A stretch of DNA of 24,151 bases from positions 1 through 24,151 of the forward strand of contig SFOB01000032.1 in assembly GCA_004554075.1 (NCBI GenBank). Reading direction: 5' to 3'. The translations under genes and the position numbers were made by a program. Under the pieces are notes generated by a model, which was not told the origin of the DNA, did not search any database, and saw only the letters and a program-made list of their open reading frames with translations. Source of the DNA: Treponema sp. Its GTDB lineage: Bacteria; Spirochaetota; Spirochaetia; Treponematales; Treponemataceae. Shown in pieces: positions 1 through 7,831 of the stretch (position 1 is the stretch's first letter; each line of letters starts with the position of its first letter).

Positions 1-18
1 AGCTGCTTAAAACTTATG

Positions 19-42
19 CCGATTCAAACTTCAATCCACAAC
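19..42. repeat. Left copy of an inverted two-part repeat at the window edges
   Basis: CCGATTCAAAC (19-29) and CAATCCACAAC (32-42), two bases apart, recur in reverse complement at the right edge (24071-24081 and 24110-24120). The copies point towards each other. This copy lies just before the point where GH3 homology starts. It may be an assembly join or a real repeat; see findings. Confidence 0.6.
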
Positions 43-73
43 AATTGACAATTTCTCTCCAACTTCAAGCTGT

Positions 74-2185
74 ATGGCTGCCAGCTGGGATAAAAGCCTT
101 TTAAGCCAGCTGGGAAAATCAATTGCAGAAGAAGCCCAGTGCCAGGAAGTAGACATAGTCCTTGGCCCTGGAACAAACATAAAGCGTTCACCTTTGTGCG
201 GTCGTAACTTTGAATATTTTTCCGAGGATCCTTATCTTGCAGGAACTCTTGCGGCTCAATATATCAACGGAATGCAGGCTCTGGGAATAGGAACCTCGCT
301 TAAACACTTTACCTGTAACAATCAGGAAAAGCGCCGCCAGACTTCTAATTCAATCGTAAACGAAAAAACACTTTCAGAAATATATCTTCGTCCTTTTGAA
401 ATTGCAGTTCGTAAAGCACAGCCTGCAAGCATCATGGTTTCTTACAACAAGGTAAACGGCGAGTATGCGGCTGCCAGTAAATTTCTGCTAACAGAGGTTC
501 TCAGAAAAAAATGGGGCTTTAAGGGAATGGTTATCTCTGACTGGGGTGCCTGCATTGGAGCTGCTAACTGTGTAAAAGCCGGTATGTCTCTTGCCATGCC
601 GGATTCAAACGGATATTTTAACAATCAGCTTGCACCTCTTTATGACGGAGATTCTGAGTTGCGTGAAAAGTTAGATGAGGCTAACCGGCTTGTTGTTGAA
701 GCCGCAAAAAAATGGAACGGCGGTCATCAGCAGAAAGCTGACAATTCAAAAATTGATTTTAAGGCACATCACGCTGCGGCCCTTAGCTTTGCAACCCGCT
801 CTGCAGTTCTTCTTAAAAATGACGGAGCACTTCCTCTCGCAGCAAAATCAAAAATTACTGTAATTGGCGGCCTGGCTGCAACAATGAAATTCCAGGGAGG
901 CGGTTCAAGCCATATTTCTACTGCAACTTATCCAAGTGCGCTGGAAAGTCTTAAGGCCAAGGGTTTTGATGTTGAATATGCAGAAGGCTATTCTGGAAAG
1001 ATTTGTGATGTAAGCGAGAACGGATATAAAGAGGCTCTTGAGCTTGCAAAAAAAGCGGCTGCAGAAAAACGTCCTGTGCTTTTCTTCTGTGGTCTTACAG
1101 AAGAGTTTGAAGGCGAAGGCTTTGACCGCGAAAACATGGCCCTTCCACAGGTTCAGACAAAGCTGCTGGATAAAATCCTTGAGACAGACGCAGAGGTAAT
1201 TGCAGTTACCTTCAGCGGTGCTCCAATTGATTTGTATTTTGCTGACAAAGTTCGTGCCATTCTTCATATGTATCTTTGCGGTGAGGCATGTGGCGAAGCC
1301 TGTGCAGAACTTCTTAGCGGCAATGTAAACCCAAGCGGAAAGCTTGCAGAAACCTTCCCGTTCTCAGAAAAAGATACTCCCTGCTACGGAAACTTTGGCG
1401 GCGAGGATGATAACGTTGAATATAAAGAAGGTTCTTTTGTAGGTTACCGACATTACGAAGCAAAAAATATTCCTGTCCGCTACGAGTTTGGTTACGGTCT
1501 CAGCTATACAAGTTTTGAATATGCAAACCTCGAAGTTGATCTAAAGTCTCATACAGTTTCTTTTGATATCACCAACACAGGCTCTGTAAAAGGTTCGGAA
1601 GCAGGCCAGGTTTACATCCAGAAAAAAGATGCGCCATATCCTGAACTCCGAGCTTTTGAAAAGGTTGAGCTTGAAGCCGGCCACACAAAACGCGTAACTG
1701 TAGAACTGGATGAAAATGCATTTAAGAGCTACGACACTTCTGCCCACGACTTTGTTGCAGACCCGGGAATTTATTCTATAAAGGTTGGAGCATCTGTTAG
1801 AAAAATCCTTCTGGAAAAAGAAGTTGAAGTGAGCACAGCAGAAGCAGCCGGCGGCACAGTCTCTTCTTACACTCCAGACACAGCCCTTTATGATTCTTTC
1901 TTTAATGACACTTACTACGCTGCTCATCACCGCGGTACCTTTACCCCTGCCGACAATCTTGGCGACATGGCAAAGGAAAGCATTGTTGTAAGATTTATCA
2001 TGAAAACAATCATCCGGATTATGCTTTTTTCAATGAAGGGAAAGTCAAAGGATGATCCTTCTGTAAAAATTGCAATCAGCGCCATTATGGAAAATCCGCT
2101 TGAAAGCTTAATCAGTGTAACAAACGGAATTTTTTCAGAAAAATATGTAAACAAAATTGTAAAGGCAGCAAACAGAAAAAGATAG
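74..2185 (+). CDS. Glycoside hydrolase family 3 beta-glucosidase-like enzyme, 5' truncated
   Basis: A GH3 exo-glycosidase that would release terminal sugars from beta-linked oligosaccharides. Residues count from the ATG at 74. Seen: the GH3 barrel block GPGTNIKRSPLCGRNFEYFS at 31-50, KHF at 77-79, the nucleophile Asp156 in VISDWG, a probable acid/base Glu in GEGFDREN (about 351-358), and a fibronectin-III-like part after FGYGLSYTSFE (about 473). About 100 extra C-terminal residues rich in Met, Ile and basic residues follow, as in some clostridial GH3 proteins. The family usually has roughly 75-85 residues before this point, including substrate-binding Arg/Lys. Here the family-like frame extends back only to Pro at 59-61, and a TAA lies in frame at 8-10. 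The true start is therefore missing and 74 is only the first ATG. No signal peptide can be judged. It precedes a sugar symporter by 9 bp, so the two probably act together on imported glycosides. Confidence 0.93.
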   Translation: MAASWDKSLLSQLGKSIAEEAQCQEVDIVLGPGTNIKRSPLCGRNFEYFSEDPYLAGTLAAQYINGMQALGIGTSLKHFTCNNQEKRRQTSNSIVNEKTLSEIYLRPFEIAVRKAQPASIMVSYNKVNGEYAAASKFLLTEVLRKKWGFKGMVISDWGACIGAANCVKAGMSLAMPDSNGYFNNQLAPLYDGDSELREKLDEANRLVVEAAKKWNGGHQQKADNSKIDFKAHHAAALSFATRSAVLLKNDGALPLAAKSKITVIGGLAATMKFQGGGSSHISTATYPSALESLKAKGFDVEYAEGYSGKICDVSENGYKEALELAKKAAAEKRPVLFFCGLTEEFEGEGFDRENMALPQVQTKLLDKILETDAEVIAVTFSGAPIDLYFADKVRAILHMYLCGEACGEACAELLSGNVNPSGKLAETFPFSEKDTPCYGNFGGEDDNVEYKEGSFVGYRHYEAKNIPVRYEFGYGLSYTSFEYANLEVDLKSHTVSFDITNTGSVKGSEAGQVYIQKKDAPYPELRAFEKVELEAGHTKRVTVELDENAFKSYDTSAHDFVADPGIYSIKVGASVRKILLEKEVEVSTAEAAGGTVSSYTPDTALYDSFFNDTYYAAHHRGTFTPADNLGDMAKESIVVRFIMKTIIRIMLFSMKGKSKDDPSVKIAISAIMENPLESLISVTNGIFSEKYVNKIVKAANRKR

Positions 2186-2194
2186 GTCGATAAA

Positions 2195-3628
2195 ATGGAC
2201 AAGCTTGATTCGAGAACAAAATGGTCTTATTCAATTGGTGCTACCGGACGCGATGCAGCTTACGCCCTTGTGAGCATGTATCTTATGGCCTACATTCAGT
2301 ACACAATGAAGCTGAGTGTGGCCCAGTTTGGAGCAATTTCTGCAATCATTGTGGGCTGCCTTATTTGGGATGCAATTAATGATCCTCTTATGGGAATCAT
2401 AATTGAGAACTGTCACTTTAAGGCTGGAAAATATAAGCCCTGGATTCTTGCAGGCTCTGTCCTCAATGCCCTTGTAATTATTGCCCTCTTTACGGTTAGG
2501 CCTGAAGGCTGGGCTTTTGTTGCCTTTTTTGGAATCAGCTACCTGCTCTGGGGAATGACCTACACCATGAACGACATTGCCTATTGGGGAATGCTGCCAT
2601 CTCTTTCCAGCGATGCCGGTGAGCGCAATATTCTTGTTACCCTTATGAGCATTTTTATCTGCGTGGGCCAGTTCAGTGTTGCGGGAATTGTTCCAACAGT
2701 GATTGCAGGAAACGCAGTAAACGCTTACAGACTCACAGCCCTTATAGTTGCCCTGTGTTTTATAGGCTTTCAGCTGATTACGGTTCTGGGAGTTCGCGAA
2801 CGCCACCACGAGGCCGGGGAGCATAAAGAAGCCCTGTCTCTCAAAGACATGTTTAAGATTTTTGTTCGAAACGATCAGCTGATTCCGGCTGGAATTGCTT
2901 CGCTTCTTTTCAACATTGGAACAAACCTTCTTTTGATGTTTGGAATGAACTTCTTTTATTTTGAGTTCGGTTATTCTGAGGGCGGAAACCTTGTCTTTAT
3001 TTTTACAGTGATGTACGGCCTTGGAACCCTTCTTTCTCAAATTGCCTTCCCATTTTGTACAAAGGCCATGGGCCGCAAAAAGCTTTTGACCCTGGTAACC
3101 GTAATTATCAGTCTGGGCTACCTCGTGCTTCTGCTTACCGGTTACGCCCTTCCAAAAAGCCGCATAATCATAAACGCTGCAGGCTTTGTGATTTTCTTCT
3201 GCCAGGGACTCTTTAATCTTGCCCTGCTTGTTATGCTCAATAACACAATTGAGTATGATGAGTATAAGTTCCACGAACGACACGATTCAATTATTTCAAC
3301 TGTGCGTTCCTTTTCAGCAAAGCTTTCCAGCGCAATCAATCAGGGAATTGTAAATCTTGTTCTGATTATAAGCGGCATATATGCAATCAGCCAGCAGGTA
3401 AGTGCCCTGGAGGTAAAGGCCGGAAGCGGTGAAATGGCTGCAGACCAGGTTCTGTCTTTAGCAGACGGCTATCTTTCTACTGCAAGTGGTAGTCAGCTTT
3501 TTGTACTGCGCCTTGGAATCACCCTGATTCCGGTTCTTGCCATTGTTATAGCCTGGCTTATTCTTGGTAAGAAATACAAAATAGATGAAGCTGAATACGA
3601 GAGAATCTGCGCGGAATTAAAAGGCTAG
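2195..3628 (+). CDS. GPH-family (MelB/XynP-like) glycoside:cation symporter
   Basis: An inner-membrane major-facilitator-type transporter of the glycoside-pentoside-hexuronide:cation symporter family, 477 residues with about 12 hydrophobic helices. The N-terminal DxxxD motif in WDAINDPLMG (Asp59, Asp63) matches the Na+/H+ site of MelB, and KYKPWIL (79-85) and NDIAYWGMLPSLS (about 126-138) are typical family blocks. The ATG lies 9 bp after the GH3 stop with only a weak purine-rich stretch before it, so it is probably co-translated with the GH3 gene. Inferred role: imports a di- or oligosaccharide or glycoside that the GH3 enzyme cleaves in the cytoplasm. The substrate cannot be read from the sequence. 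Confidence 0.93.
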   Translation: MDKLDSRTKWSYSIGATGRDAAYALVSMYLMAYIQYTMKLSVAQFGAISAIIVGCLIWDAINDPLMGIIIENCHFKAGKYKPWILAGSVLNALVIIALFTVRPEGWAFVAFFGISYLLWGMTYTMNDIAYWGMLPSLSSDAGERNILVTLMSIFICVGQFSVAGIVPTVIAGNAVNAYRLTALIVALCFIGFQLITVLGVRERHHEAGEHKEALSLKDMFKIFVRNDQLIPAGIASLLFNIGTNLLLMFGMNFFYFEFGYSEGGNLVFIFTVMYGLGTLLSQIAFPFCTKAMGRKKLLTLVTVIISLGYLVLLLTGYALPKSRIIINAAGFVIFFCQGLFNLALLVMLNNTIEYDEYKFHERHDSIISTVRSFSAKLSSAINQGIVNLVLIISGIYAISQQVSALEVKAGSGEMAADQVLSLADGYLSTASGSQLFVLRLGITLIPVLAIVIAWLILGKKYKIDEAEYERICAELKG

Positions 3629-3656
3629 AGTCTTTGCCGGCAATTCAATCTTGTAT

Positions 3657-3685
3657 TTGACAAAATCTTAAAAACTGTCAATAAT
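3657..3685 (+). promoter_or_regulatory. Sigma70-like promoter for the SDR gene
   Basis: TTGACA (3657-3662), a 17-bp spacer and AATAAT (3680-3685). The predicted start near 3692 leaves a leader of about 23 nt carrying GAGG before the ATG at 3715. Confidence 0.6.
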
Positions 3686-3714
3686 AAGAAAACCCAAAAT
3701 AAAATGAGGAAATT

Positions 3715-4467
3715 ATGGAAAACGAAAATCTTGATAAGAAAGTTCTTGTAACTGGTGCGAGCGGTGGAATTGGCCGTGCAATCGCTGTTGAGGCTGCTAA
3801 AGCCGGATATTATGTAATCTGTCACTACAACGGAAGTCAGGGAAAAGCAGAGGAAACTCTCTCTCAGATTCAGGCTGCCGGCGGACAGGGCGAACTGATT
3901 CAGTTTGATGTTTCTAACCGCGAAGACTGTAAGGAAAAGCTTACTGCACTTACAGAAAAATATGGCGCACTCTGGGGAATCGTAAATAACGCTGGTGTTA
4001 CCCGCGATAATACTTTTGTTGCAATGAGCGGCGAAGACTGGGACAAGGTTATCCACACAAACCTCGACTCTTTCTACAACGTAATCAACCCGCTTCTTAT
4101 GCCAATGGCAAGCCGCAAGAACAAGCGCGGTGGCCGTGTAATTACAGTTTCTTCTGTAAGTGGTGTAGATGGAAACCGCGGACAGACAAACTACTCTGCT
4201 TCTAAAGCAGGTATCATTGGTGCTACAAAGGCTCTCGCAGTTGAACTCGCAGGCCGCGGAATCACCTGTAATGCAATTGCTCCTGGTGTAATCGAAACTG
4301 ATATGACTAAGGCAATCCGCCCGGAAGTTTACGAAATCATCATGAAGACAATCCCAATGGGACGTGCAGGAAAGCCTGAGGAAATTGCATCTGCTGCAGT
4401 ATTCCTTTTGAGCGAAGGCGCAGCTTACATCACTCGTCAGGTTATTGAAATCGACGGCGGTATGTAG
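3715..4467 (+). CDS. 3-oxoacyl-ACP reductase-like SDR, aryl-polyene FabG2 type
   Basis: A short-chain dehydrogenase/reductase that would reduce a 3-oxoacyl-ACP with NAD(P)H in the cytoplasm. Seen: Rossmann motif TGASGGIG (13-20), NNAG (91-94), and the catalytic set Asn116, Ser147, Tyr160 and Lys164 (YSASK). The 250-residue length is normal and GAGG stands 5 nt before the ATG. Several blocks (HTNLDSFYNVI, GNRGQTNYSASKAGIIGATK, YITRQVIEIDGGM) match from memory the FabG2 enzymes of aryl-polyene clusters better than housekeeping FabG. The ketosynthase at 6563 shows the same bias, which supports a shared specialised pathway. The substrate is inferred. A generic FabG role remains possible. Confidence 0.9.
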   Translation: MENENLDKKVLVTGASGGIGRAIAVEAAKAGYYVICHYNGSQGKAEETLSQIQAAGGQGELIQFDVSNREDCKEKLTALTEKYGALWGIVNNAGVTRDNTFVAMSGEDWDKVIHTNLDSFYNVINPLLMPMASRKNKRGGRVITVSSVSGVDGNRGQTNYSASKAGIIGATKALAVELAGRGITCNAIAPGVIETDMTKAIRPEVYEIIMKTIPMGRAGKPEEIASAAVFLLSEGAAYITRQVIEIDGGM

Positions 4468-4477
4468 CCTTAATAGG

Positions 4478-4570
4478 GAGGAGGGGGAAGTCTCCCCCTC
4501 GCTCCAGCCCGCTTCGCGGTCTTCCGCTCCCCCTTCCAGCGGGGGCAAAAATCAAAGCCCAATCCCTGCC
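4478..4570. repeat. GC-rich intergenic hairpin cluster after the SDR gene
   Basis: A strongly GC-rich patch unlike its surroundings. It contains a perfect 8-bp stem GAGGGGGA (4481-4488) / TCCCCCTC (4493-4500) with a 4-nt loop, then CCGC-TTC-GCGG and CCCCC/GGGGG pairings up to about 4547. There is no T-run, so it is not a standard terminator. It resembles a dispersed repeat. Only one copy lies in this window. Confidence 0.5.
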
Positions 4571-4628
4571 CCCGCAACGCCCCAGAACATCTGTTAACTG
4601 AAACATCTGTTACCAAAAACTTTATTTC

Positions 4629-4657
4629 TTGCGAATATAGTTTACGCATGTTAAAAT
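4629..4657 (+). promoter_or_regulatory. Candidate promoter for the GGDEF-EAL gene
   Basis: TTGCGA (4629-4634), a 17-bp spacer and TAAAAT (4652-4657). It would give a leader of about 73 nt before the TTG start at 4737. Confidence 0.4.
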
Positions 4658-4736
4658 CAAATAAATAAAATAATCACTATCTAATAAAGTCCTTTTTATA
4701 CTTTTATGTAAGCCAAGTATTTTCTGGAGGACGCCT

Positions 4737-6395
4737 TTGAAATTCTTGAATCGAAAAAATCTTCTGATGCTTCTTTTTACGCTTTATGGGCTTACATGTA
4801 TTGTAGGGGTTACAAGATTAGCAAAAATCTCAGGCCAAATTATACGCTACGGGAACTTTGTTTTTCCGGTTTCTTCCATACAGGGAATCATTGCGGCCAT
4901 AAATTCTTTGTGTTGTGTAATTCTGGTTTTTATTGATTTCAAAAAAGGAAGCAGGCTTGCCATGGGTATAATGGCAGTGAGCATTCTGGCGGCATTAAAT
5001 CCGATTATTGGCTCTCATAACCTGGCACCTCTTCCTAGTGTGGTAACATCTTTAGTTTCCTTTATAACGGTTTTAATCATTTATTCCTTTTATAAAAAAT
5101 CTACAATCAACAGTCTTACAGATTTTATTACAGGCTTTCCAAACCGACGTTACTATGTCAAATATTTGAATCAGCAGCTTGAAGCAGAAAAAAATTTTAT
5201 TCTTGCCTGTATTGAAATTGAAGATTTTAAGAATATAAATGATGTTTATGGTATTCAGGCTGGAGATTATATTCTTAAGGAAATTGCACCAAAGCTTAAG
5301 AGTATGCTCGGAAAAGGAGAAATGCTCTTTAAGATTACCGGTGGAATTTTTGCTATGGTTTTGGATGAAAATAATTATCCTGAAGAAAAATTAAAGCTTA
5401 TTATTCGTTCGGAGGTTATGAGTCTTCCGCCAAAACACGGAGAAGACCCTTCCATAAAAAAGACCTGTACAGTTTCTCTTGCCGCCGGCATTGTTCATAT
5501 AGATCAGAATTATAATAAAGAAAGAAATGCTTCCGGTATTCTTCGTTATGGAGAAATTGCTCTTGCAGAAGCACGAAAATCCCAGGAACAGAAAATCTGT
5601 TTTTATGATGATTCTCTTTTGAATTCTGATTTTGAACAGAAGGAAGCAGAGTTTCTTATCAAAGATGCAATGGCTCACGACTGGTTCTTCCTGGTTTATC
5701 AGCCTCAGTATATTACCGAGGGAAAAAAACTTCGTGGTTTTGAAACGTTGATTCGCTGCAGAAAGCCGGACGGTTCTATTGTAAGCCCTGCAACCTTTAT
5801 TCCTGCTGCAGAAAAGACAAACCTTATTACTGAAATAGATGATTACGTTCTTCGCCGGGCTATGACGGAGATGAAGCCGGTTCTGGAAGCAAGCAGTCAG
5901 AAGTTTGTTGTTTCAATCAACGTTTCTGCAAAAAATATTGCTACAGAAAACTTTGCCCAGAAAATGAAGCAGATGATAGATGAAACTAACTTCCCGGCTG
6001 AAAATCTTGAAATTGAAATTACAGAATATTCTTTTGCTGAGTCCAGGGATATAACAATTGACAATATTCTTACGCTGCGCACTCTTGGAGTACAGATTGC
6101 CCTTGATGATTTTGGAACGGGCTATACTTCTATTGCCCAGCTTATGAAGCTTCCCGTAAATCTTTTGAAAATTGACAAGAGCCTTATTGATGAGCTGGAA
6201 AGTGACCCTGTTATGACCGATATGGTAGACTCAATCATTTACATGGGCCACATTATGGACTGCGAAGTAATTTCCGAAGGTGTAGAAAGCGAAAGTCAGC
6301 TGGAGATTCTAAAAGAGCACAAATGTGACTTTATCCAGGGCTTTGTCTGGGGAAAGCCGTTGCCTTTCGAAGAAGCAAAGGCCCTGTGTAAGTAG
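4737..6395 (+). CDS. Membrane protein with degenerate GGDEF and intact EAL domain (c-di-GMP phosphodiesterase)
   Basis: A 552-residue inner-membrane signalling protein. About four hydrophobic segments (10-25, 45-66, 74-90, 100-118) precede a GGDEF-fold domain (about 125-290) and an EAL domain (about 305-550). The GGDEF signature is GGIFA (202-206), lacking the Asp-Glu needed for cyclase activity. The EAL domain keeps its catalytic set: E336 (ETL variant), N395, E430 in EITE, D457/D458 in DDFGTG, K478, EGVE (514-517) and QGF (534-536). It should therefore hydrolyse c-di-GMP, with the GGDEF part perhaps regulatory. The start is TTG, chosen because TGGAGG (4725-4730) stands 6 nt upstream and the next residues lead into the first membrane segment. 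It lies between two aryl-polyene-like fatty-acid genes, but any functional link is inference. Confidence 0.93.
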   Translation: MKFLNRKNLLMLLFTLYGLTCIVGVTRLAKISGQIIRYGNFVFPVSSIQGIIAAINSLCCVILVFIDFKKGSRLAMGIMAVSILAALNPIIGSHNLAPLPSVVTSLVSFITVLIIYSFYKKSTINSLTDFITGFPNRRYYVKYLNQQLEAEKNFILACIEIEDFKNINDVYGIQAGDYILKEIAPKLKSMLGKGEMLFKITGGIFAMVLDENNYPEEKLKLIIRSEVMSLPPKHGEDPSIKKTCTVSLAAGIVHIDQNYNKERNASGILRYGEIALAEARKSQEQKICFYDDSLLNSDFEQKEAEFLIKDAMAHDWFFLVYQPQYITEGKKLRGFETLIRCRKPDGSIVSPATFIPAAEKTNLITEIDDYVLRRAMTEMKPVLEASSQKFVVSINVSAKNIATENFAQKMKQMIDETNFPAENLEIEITEYSFAESRDITIDNILTLRTLGVQIALDDFGTGYTSIAQLMKLPVNLLKIDKSLIDELESDPVMTDMVDSIIYMGHIMDCEVISEGVESESQLEILKEHKCDFIQGFVWGKPLPFEEAKALCK

Positions 6396-6408
6396 TTTTC
6401 TCCAAAGT

Positions 6409-6483
6409 GTCATTCCCGGGCTTGACCCGGGAATCTAGACAGGATAGTGATGTCTAGATCTTCGGATCAAGTCCGAAGATGAC
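6409..6483. repeat. REP-like palindromic element of three hairpins
   Basis: A 75-bp element with outer ends GTCAT/ATGAC. Hairpin 1 is ATTCCCGGG (6412-6420) / CCCGGGAAT (6426-6434) around loop CTTGA. The centre pairs TCTAGAC (6434-6440) with GTCTAGA (6452-6458). Hairpin 2 is ATCTTCGGA (6458-6466) / TCCGAAGAT (6472-6480) around loop TCAAG. All stems are perfect. It is related to the element at 14250. It may stop transcription after the EAL gene, but it lacks a T-run. Confidence 0.8.
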
Positions 6484-6562
6484 AAATGATTGAATTTTAC
6501 TCATTTTTCTTATATTCTTACTGTATACTTTCATTTTTATACTTTTAGGGAAGGAATTTATT

Positions 6563-7831
6563 ATGGAATTCACAAAACCAAATGGAAAGCGCCGCGTTGT
6601 TGTAACTGGTGGCGGTATGGTTTCTGCGCTTGGACGCGATTGGGAAACTGCTTATGCAAACCTTAAAACCTGCAAAAATAAAATCCGATATATGCCGGAG
6701 TGGGAACGCTATACAAAGATGAACACTCGTCTTGCATGTCCTTTTGATGAGGAGCTTCCAAGCTTCCCACGCAAAAAGGTACGTGGTATGGGCCGTGTTG
6801 CTCTCCTTGGCCTTCTTTCTACTCACGATGCTTTGCAGATGGCTGGTTTGCTCGCTGAAGACGGCGATGATGTAATTGAAGAACTTAAAAACGGACGCAC
6901 TGGTATTGCATACGGAACCTGTATGGGAAGTATGGATGCCATCGGCGACCTTGCAAAAATGGTTGAAACTGGTGACTCAAGCCACCTTAACAGCCAGACA
7001 TACATTAAGGCTATGCCACAGACAAACGCCTGCAACATGAGCGTTTACTGGCAGATTCGCGGCCGTGTAATCATTACAGATACAGCTTGTACTTCTGGTT
7101 CACAGTCAATCGGTTACGGCTACGAAGCAATTGAAGACGGCCGCCAGGAAATCATGATTTGTGGTGGTGCAGAAGAGCTTTCTGCTCCAGATGCAGCAAT
7201 TTTCGATACACTTGGTGCTACAAGCTGCCTTAACAAGAATCCAGAAGCAACTCCTAAGTGCTTTGATAAAGACCGCGACGGTCTTGTAATCGGTGAAGGT
7301 GCAGGTACTTTGATTCTTGAAGACCTTGAACACGCTGTAAAACGCGGTGCAAAGATTTACTGCGAAATTGCAGGCTTTGCAACAAATATGGACGGTTCAC
7401 ACATCACATCTCCAAACAGCGAAACTCAGGCAAAATGTCTTGAAATGGCAATTGAAGATGCAGGAATCAGCAAGGACCAGATTGCTTATGTAAATGCTCA
7501 CGGAACTGCAACTCCACACGGAGACATTTCTGAAACACAGGCTGTTTACAAGGCATTCGGTAAGGCTGTACCAATTTCATCTACAAAATCATACATAGGC
7601 CATATCCTTGGTGCCTGTGGTTGTGTAGAAAGCTGGCTTACAATCAATATGATGAATGAAGGCTGGTTCCATCCAAATGTAAACCTTGTAAATATTGATC
7701 CAGAATGTGCTCCACTCGACTATATTACTGGCGAGGGCCGCAACATTGATGCTGAATACGTAATGGCTAACAACTTCGCTTTCGGCGGTGTTAATACCAG
7801 CTTGATTTTTAAGAAGTGGCACGATCAATAA
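6563..7831 (+). CDS. Beta-ketoacyl-ACP synthase, aryl-polyene FabF2 type
   Basis: A condensing enzyme of the KAS II fold, 422 residues, that would elongate an acyl-ACP with malonyl-ACP. The catalytic triad is visible: Cys176 in TACTSGSQ, His313 in NAHGTATPHGD and His347 in SYIGHILGACG, with conserved Lys342 and the GEGAG turn (244-248). AAGGAA (6551-6556) precedes the ATG. Blocks such as MPEW (44-47), RGMGRVAL, TACTSGSQSIGYGYEAI, GGAEEL and NNFAFGGVNTSLI recall from memory the FabF2 ketosynthase of aryl-polyene and flexirubin clusters, matching the FabG2-like SDR at 3715. No ACP, dehydratase, ammonia-lyase or acyltransferase gene of such a cluster is present in the window, so they would have to lie elsewhere. 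A housekeeping FabF is less likely but not excluded. Confidence 0.92.
   Translation: MEFTKPNGKRRVVVTGGGMVSALGRDWETAYANLKTCKNKIRYMPEWERYTKMNTRLACPFDEELPSFPRKKVRGMGRVALLGLLSTHDALQMAGLLAEDGDDVIEELKNGRTGIAYGTCMGSMDAIGDLAKMVETGDSSHLNSQTYIKAMPQTNACNMSVYWQIRGRVIITDTACTSGSQSIGYGYEAIEDGRQEIMICGGAEELSAPDAAIFDTLGATSCLNKNPEATPKCFDKDRDGLVIGEGAGTLILEDLEHAVKRGAKIYCEIAGFATNMDGSHITSPNSETQAKCLEMAIEDAGISKDQIAYVNAHGTATPHGDISETQAVYKAFGKAVPISSTKSYIGHILGACGCVESWLTINMMNEGWFHPNVNLVNIDPECAPLDYITGEGRNIDAEYVMANNFAFGGVNTSLIFKKWHDQ

Noticed and set aside
19..42. CRISPR-like repeat at the left edge (GTGGATTGAA on the minus strand)
   Set aside because: Only one unit at each edge, with different internal spacing and no regular spacers, so it is not an array.
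2231..3283. Long minus-strand open frame (350 codons) opposite the GPH symporter
   Set aside because: Its translation has no recognisable domain and unusual composition; it is the antisense shadow of a clear transporter gene.
3625..4548. Minus-strand open frame (307 codons) opposite the SDR gene
   Set aside because: Cys/Ser-rich shadow translation running through a GC-rich repeat, fully opposite a gene with an intact catalytic set.
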